From assembly GCF_024171565.1 (NCBI RefSeq), contig NZ_JALJZZ010000003.1:355596-419595 (forward strand): DNA of 64,000 bases, read 5' to 3'. Of the stretch, positions 55,539 to 64,000 are shown piece after piece; the first letter of the stretch is position 1; every line of letters begins with the position of its first letter. Under the pieces are notes generated by a model. The model made no database searches. It was given only the letters and a program-made list of their open reading frames with translations, and had not been told where the DNA came from. The stretch is from Okibacterium sp. HSC-33S16. Its GTDB lineage: Bacteria; Actinomycetota; Actinomycetes; Actinomycetales; Microbacteriaceae. The position numbers and the translations under genes are program-made.

Positions 55539-55542
<4 letters not shown>
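54619..55542 (+). CDS. argB: Acetylglutamate kinase
   Basis: ArgB phosphorylates N-acetylglutamate and is the usual point of arginine feedback control. The 307-residue protein has [17 protein letters not shown], the N-acetylglutamate-binding region and [11 protein letters not shown]. The N-terminal helix (about 1-30) is the extension found in arginine-inhibited hexameric kinases. The ATG overlaps the argJ stop (TGATG). A second ATG two codons on is possible. Confidence 0.95.
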
Positions 55543-57697
<2,155 letters not shown>

Positions 57698-57730
57698 TTA
57701 CCCCCGGCGTTCCGGCGCCAACAGCTTTAC

Positions 57731-57736
57731 TAAACT
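57731..57736 (+). promoter_or_regulatory. -10 box (TAAACT) of argG
   Basis: TAAACT lies in an A/T-rich stretch 34 bases before argG, which has a real AAGGAG ribosome-binding site. A second promoter within the arg cluster is likely. Confidence 0.5.
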
Positions 57737-57769
57737 ATTTTTCACACGTATTACAAGGAGAAGAACGTC

Positions 57770-60411
<2,642 letters not shown>

Positions 60412-60413
60412 CA

Positions 60414-61004
60414 GTGTTCGAGCGTTCCTTCCTGGAGCGGCGGTCCGTCGAGGTCGCGCCGCACCTGCTCGGTGCCGTTCTTCGTCACACGACCGAGGAC
60501 GGCACCGTCGGGGTGCGTATCACCGAGGTCGAAGCGTATGTCGGGCAGGGTGAGGACCCGGGCTCCCATGCCTTTCGGGGCAAGACCGCGCGCAACGCCA
60601 GCATGTTCGGGGAACCGGGGCATCTCTATTGCTACTTCACCTACGGTATGCACGTCTGCGCGAACATCGTCTGCTCGCCGGAGGGGATCGCCTCAGGATG
60701 TCTGGTTCGTGCGGGCGAAATCGTCGAGGGCATCGACCTCGCTCGCGCGCGCCGCACCACCTCGAAGAGTGACCGCGACCTCGCCCAGGGGCCGGCGCGA
60801 CTCGTCGTCGCACTCGGCATCACTCTCGGGGACGACGGGAACGATCTCTTCGCTCCGCCGTTTTCGCTTGAGCGGTCACCCACGCCGGTTGACTTCCTGA
60901 CCGGCCCGCGGACCGGCCTGTTCGGTGGGGCCGACCTGCCGTGGCGGTTCTGGATCCCGGGCGAACCCAGCGTCTCCCCATACAAAAGGCACCCGAAGGC
61001 TTGA
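60414..61004 (+). CDS. mpg: Putative 3-methyladenine DNA glycosylase (AAG/Mpg family)
   Basis: The 196-residue protein removes alkylated purines from DNA. It has VEVAPHLLGAVL, ITEVEAYVG with the catalytic Glu, the DPGSHAFRGKTARNASMFG region and YFTYGMHVCANIV. It starts with GTG 2 bases after the argH stop. argH-mpg-tyrS is a common actinobacterial order with no clear functional link. Confidence 0.93.
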   Translation: MFERSFLERRSVEVAPHLLGAVLRHTTEDGTVGVRITEVEAYVGQGEDPGSHAFRGKTARNASMFGEPGHLYCYFTYGMHVCANIVCSPEGIASGCLVRAGEIVEGIDLARARRTTSKSDRDLAQGPARLVVALGITLGDDGNDLFAPPFSLERSPTPVDFLTGPRTGLFGGADLPWRFWIPGEPSVSPYKRHPKA

Positions 61005-61032
61005 CCCCGTCCCGACCGTCGGCCGAATGGCG

Positions 61033-61641
61033 CTAGCTCAGCGAGAAGTAGAACAGGGCGGCGCTGCATGACGCCCAGATGAGGCTCGCGAACGTGCCGA
61101 TGATGAAGCGCTCACGGGCTTCGGGTGCTTCGAGTTCGGTGAATCGTCCGACGCCCTTGATGGCGACGATGATGGCGATCGCTTCGGGGAACCCGGCCAT
61201 GAGGGTGGCCGCGACGGCAAAGCGCTCGAGGTAGCCGATGGTGCGCCCGCCGCGGAGTACCTCGTGTTGCGAAGCGGGCGAGTTCGGGGCAAGCCCTTGG
61301 CGGTTACGGTTAGGTTCGGTCACGATGATGCCACCGAACAATCCGGGGCGAACCAGCCCGCGAGTGGAAAGCTTGAGGATGTAAGCGGTCGCGATGCCAC
61401 CGCCGAGGATCGCGATTGCGAGCGAGAACACACCCAGGGTAATCAACACGCCGAGCGGAACAACGGGGGAGGGCAACGCGAGAAGCGCGACATCGAGTCC
61501 GAGGATCACGGCGGCCGCCGTGATCCAGCGCGGCCGCTGGCGCCAATGCGCGAGACCGATCACGCCGAGACACCCGGCGGCGAGCAGGAGAACGAGCACC
61601 CAGTAGATCGCTTCCGGAACCGCGCCGACGATGGGTGTCAC
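61033..61641 (-). CDS. Membrane protein partner of the SatD-like gene
   Basis: The 202-residue protein has about four to five helices: about 12-30, 40-58, 64-92, and two near the C-terminus. A soluble loop lies between about 97 and 137. It overlaps the satD-like gene by 4 bases and must be cotranslated with it. The pair recurs in actinobacteria as far as I recall. No function can be assigned. Confidence 0.75.
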   Translation of the reverse strand: MTPIVGAVPEAIYWVLVLLLAAGCLGVIGLAHWRQRPRWITAAAVILGLDVALLALPSPVVPLGVLITLGVFSLAIAILGGGIATAYILKLSTRGLVRPGLFGGIIVTEPNRNRQGLAPNSPASQHEVLRGGRTIGYLERFAVAATLMAGFPEAIAIIVAIKGVGRFTELEAPEARERFIIGTFASLIWASCSAALFYFSLS

Positions 61642-62282
61642 GACGGGGCCTCCTCGCTGTCGTCGGTGGTGCTGCGGTTGATGGTGTCGAGTAGCCTAAC
61701 AAGGGCCTCGGACGCCGCCCGTTCGACACGGATACCGGCGGCTCGAGCCCGGAGACTGGCGGCACCGGCCGTGATCCCGAGCTTCTCGGCAGACTCCGAC
61801 TGGGTGAGCCCGGTGGAGAGCAGATCAAACAGTTCCCACCCTCCATCGGTGCGACGCTCGCGAAGGGTGAGCAACAGGGTGATCAAGGCTTCAACGTCAC
61901 TGCCGTCAAGAGTCCCGGGGGCATGATCGTCGCTCGCGGCGAGTGTGAGAGCGAAACGGGTGGATTGTTTCTTCGCGCGAGTGACGGCATCCCGCGCAGC
62001 ATAAAACGCCTCGCCGGTGGCTTCGCGCGTATCGGCGGGAAGCGGCTGGCGCACCCCGCCGATGCCGACGCCGACGCTCCACTCGCCGTCACGTGTCAGG
62101 TCAAGGATGAGTGTCAGGACGAGCTCTGGATCATCGGTGAGCAGTTGCAGTTCGTCACCAGCCGTGCGGTCGGCAGGCAGGAGCAAGCGCTCCCGATGGC
62201 GACTGTTGAGCCAGACGAGGGCGTCGGCGACCTTGTCAGCACCGTGGCGACTGGCCACCTGGTCTGCGGTAACCACGAACAT
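61638..62282 (-). CDS. SatD-family-like regulatory protein
   Basis: The 214-residue protein begins MFVVTADQVASRHGADKV, like the SatD family named for a Streptococcus mutans acid-tolerance gene. The C-terminus has a helix-turn-helix-like stretch (STGLTQSESAEKLGITAGAAS, quoted in full length of 21 minus the last residue group) consistent with DNA binding. It is translated from ATG 62282 behind AGGGG. It sits under a perfect consensus promoter overlapped by a dyad, so autoregulation is a good guess. Confidence 0.65.
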   Translation of the reverse strand: MFVVTADQVASRHGADKVADALVWLNSRHRERLLLPADRTAGDELQLLTDDPELVLTLILDLTRDGEWSVGVGIGGVRQPLPADTREATGEAFYAARDAVTRAKKQSTRFALTLAASDDHAPGTLDGSDVEALITLLLTLRERRTDGGWELFDLLSTGLTQSESAEKLGITAGAASLRARAAGIRVERAASEALVRLLDTINRSTTDDSEEAPS

Positions 62283-62322
62283 GAGTGCCCCTTTTGTTTA
62301 GCCCACAAGCATAACTAGCTCG

Positions 62323-62351
62323 ATATTAGGAAATTACCTAAACTATGTCAA
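62323..62351 (-). promoter_or_regulatory. Consensus promoter with overlapping 16-bp dyad for the satD-like operon
   Basis: On the minus strand TTGACA (62351-62346), a 17-base spacer and TAATAT (62328-62323) match the sigma70 consensus in all but one base. TTAGG-N6-CCTAA (62326-62341) covers the spacer and part of the -10, as an operator would. Confidence 0.8.
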
Positions 62352-62401
62352 GGGTGAGGTTCAGAGCTTACATCGGCACCAGGCCACGAGTGTCGCGCTG
62401 G

Positions 62402-62407
62402 TATCGT
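62402..62407 (+). promoter_or_regulatory. -10 box (TATCGT) for leaderless tyrS mRNA
   Basis: TATCGT ends 7 bases before the tyrS GTG at 62415. Confidence 0.5.
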
Positions 62408-62414
62408 TTCCTCC

Positions 62415-63710
62415 GTGTCAACGTCACTACTTTCGAGCCAAGCGAACGACCCCTCCTTCGATGATATTTGGGAGGAACTCGTCTGGCGTGGACTCGTGCA
62501 CGTCTCGACCGACGCGGCTGAGCTGAAAGAACTGCTCGCCGGCGACCCCATCACTTACTACTGTGGCTTCGACCCGACAGCTCCGAGCCTGCACCTCGGC
62601 AACCTTGTTCAGTTGCTGCTCATGCGCCGCATCCAGCTGGCCGGGCACAAGCCGCTCGGCCTCGTCGGCGGATCGACCGGACTCATCGGCGACCCGCGCC
62701 CGACCGCCGAGCGCACGCTCAACACGAGAGAGACCGTCGCCGACTGGGTCGAGCGCCTGCAGGGCCAGGTGTCCCGCTTCCTCAGCTTCGAGGGCGACAA
62801 CGCCGCGCGCATGGTCAACAACCTCGACTGGACGGCGCCGCTCTCGGCCATCGACTTCCTGCGCGATATCGGCAAGTACTTCCGCGTGGGCACCATGCTC
62901 AAGAAGGACGCGGTCAGCGCGCGCCTGAACTCCGACGCTGGCATCAGCTACACCGAGTTCAGCTACCAGATTCTCCAGGGCATGGACTTCCTCGAGCTCT
63001 TCCGCAGTTACGGCTGTGTCCTGCAGACCGGCGGCAGCGACCAGTGGGGCAACCTCACCAGCGGTACCGACCTCATCCATAAGGCGGAGGGTAAGAGTGC
63101 CCACGCCATCGGAACGCCGCTGATCACGAACTCCGACGGCACCAAGTTCGGCAAGAGCGAAGGCAACGCCGTCTGGCTCGATCCCGAGATGACGAGCCCG
63201 TACGCGTTCTACCAGTTCTGGGTGAACTCCGACGACGCCGACGTGATCGCACGCCTCAAGGTCTTCACCTTCCTGAGCCGCGACGAAATCTCGCGGCTCG
63301 AGGAGGCCGTTGCCGCCGAACCATTCCGACGCGAAGCGCAGAAGAGGCTGGCATACGAAGTCACGTCCCTCGTCCACGGAATTGACGCAACGGATGCCGC
63401 GATCGCCGCGTCCGCCGCTCTCTTCGGCCAGGGCGAATTGGCGAGCCTCGATGCCCCGACTCTTGCTGCCGCAATTTCAGAACTGCCCCATGTCACGGCG
63501 GCGACGGGCACCGCGCTGACCCAGCTGCTTGTTGACACCGGTCTGACCTCGAGCATCGGTGAAGCACGTCGGGCCATTGCACAAGGCGGTGTCTACCTGA
63601 ACAACGCCAAGGTGACCGATGACTCCGCCGTTCTCACCGAGACACTGGCCGGGGGAGTAGCGGTACTCCGTCGTGGCAAGAAGACCCTCGCCGGCATCTT
63701 CACCGGGTAG
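62415..63710 (+). CDS. tyrS: Tyrosine--tRNA ligase
   Basis: TyrRS charges tRNA-Tyr. The 431-residue class I enzyme has YYCGFDPTAPSLHLGNL with the HIGH-type motif HLGN, the tyrosine site GGSDQWGN and the KMSKS-type loop KFGKS. A C-terminal S4 domain (about 365-425) binds tRNA. GTG start at leaderless distance from a -10 box. It is followed by the rRNA-type promoter region. Confidence 0.96.
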   Translation: MSTSLLSSQANDPSFDDIWEELVWRGLVHVSTDAAELKELLAGDPITYYCGFDPTAPSLHLGNLVQLLLMRRIQLAGHKPLGLVGGSTGLIGDPRPTAERTLNTRETVADWVERLQGQVSRFLSFEGDNAARMVNNLDWTAPLSAIDFLRDIGKYFRVGTMLKKDAVSARLNSDAGISYTEFSYQILQGMDFLELFRSYGCVLQTGGSDQWGNLTSGTDLIHKAEGKSAHAIGTPLITNSDGTKFGKSEGNAVWLDPEMTSPYAFYQFWVNSDDADVIARLKVFTFLSRDEISRLEEAVAAEPFRREAQKRLAYEVTSLVHGIDATDAAIAASAALFGQGELASLDAPTLAAAISELPHVTAATGTALTQLLVDTGLTSSIGEARRAIAQGGVYLNNAKVTDDSAVLTETLAGGVAVLRRGKKTLAGIFTG

Positions 63711-63722
63711 CGCGGGCTTCTT

Positions 63723-63738
63723 CCGCGAGTTTTCGCGG
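63723..63738 (+). terminator. Hairpin after tyrS
   Basis: CCGCGA (63723-63728) pairs with TCGCGG (63733-63738) around GTTT. Short and without a T run, so only a possible terminator. Confidence 0.4.
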
Positions 63739-63880
63739 GCGAAACGAGCGACACGCCCGGGGTGCATTTGTGATTTGCGTGGCTGGGGAAATCGGACGTA
63801 GAGTAACTACTCGTCACCCCAAAGGTGCGGCTGAGCTTCGCTCGCCGGCCTCATGCGGGACCATCTCCCACACTGTAAAG

Positions 63881-63900
63881 ATCACCAAGTTTTTGGTGGT
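63881..63900 (+). other. Hairpin in the leader before the presumed rRNA operon
   Basis: ATCACCAA pairs with TTGGTGGT (one G-U) around GTTT. It precedes a T/G-rich stretch leading to the right-edge promoter. Confidence 0.4.
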
Positions 63901-63968
63901 TGTTGGTGTGGGTTTCCTTGCTCCTTTGAGGGGGTTGGATTGGGTTCGGAACTTTGGTTCTGGTCTGG

Positions 63969-64000
63969 TTCGGACTTCTGGAAAAGGGTGCTAAGGTAGA
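63969..64000 (+). promoter_or_regulatory. Probable rRNA operon promoter at the right edge
   Basis: TTCGGA (63969-63974), a 17-base spacer and TAAGGT (63992-63997) follow a T/G-rich stretch. The unit TTCGGA plus CTT-TGG occurs twice (from about 63936 and 63969). Gene order after tyrS and the absence of any ORF suggest a 16S rRNA gene beyond the edge. Confidence 0.5.

Overview
The window is about 64 kb of high-GC, gene-dense DNA from an actinobacterium. Gene order (thyA-folA, dapA-rnj, ftsK-pgsA-cinA-clgR-DUF3046-recA-recX-miaB-miaA-dapF-hflX-lexA, hisCBHA, infC-rpmI-rplT, pheST, argCJBDFGH-mpg-tyrS) and the protein sequences point to the family Microbacteriaceae. I cannot fix the genus. No tRNA, CRISPR array, prophage or complete insertion sequence was seen, and no gene-free stretch exceeds 300 bases.

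Layout. 1-6514: lysine precursor and folate/thymidylate genes (end of dapB, thyA, folA, dapA) and RNase J. 6620-10253: a HEAT-repeat protein and a three-gene MacAB-like ABC exporter. 10311-23373: GNAT, FtsK, PgsA, CinA, ClgR, then recA-recX and tRNA modification genes, dapF and hflX. 23458-24913: lexA, divergent from a small membrane LysM protein that looks like an SOS division inhibitor. 24955-28843: histidine genes and an SseB-like protein. 28926-31660: small unknowns and a repeat-built membrane protein. 31797-34528: DUF1844 gene, translation genes and an rRNA methyltransferase. 34637-38020: glutamate-type ABC importer. 38086-41653: pheST. 41731-47326: an accessory block (DHFR-like, GrpB, MocR regulator, EamA exporter, metallo-beta-lactamase fold, alpha/beta hydrolase). 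47333-52177: an unusual SDR, PnuC and a Ski2-like helicase. 52241-61004: arginine cluster with mpg. 61033-62282: a SatD-like gene and its membrane partner. 62415-63710: tyrS, followed by what looks like an rRNA operon promoter at the right edge.

Regulation visible in sequence. Many genes have a TANNNT -10 box ending 6-9 bases before the start codon, so they are probably transcribed as leaderless mRNAs. This pattern reset several starts (hisC, trmH-like, pheS, the SDR gene). infC appears to start with ATT. recA carries a consensus actinobacterial SOS box. The most interesting find is a 28-codon leaderless ORF (52241-52327) just upstream of argC with four consecutive arginine codons and two more before its stop. 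It looks like an arginine attenuator leader peptide, in an arginine cluster that lacks argR at its usual place. A second notable site is a perfect consensus promoter with a 17-bp spacer in front of the satD-like gene, with a 16-bp dyad lying across the spacer and -10. Others are a 16-bp hairpin at the 5' end of the LysM gene transcript, a perfect 16-bp hairpin between gluB and gluC, and strong enrichment of the octamer ACGGATGC.
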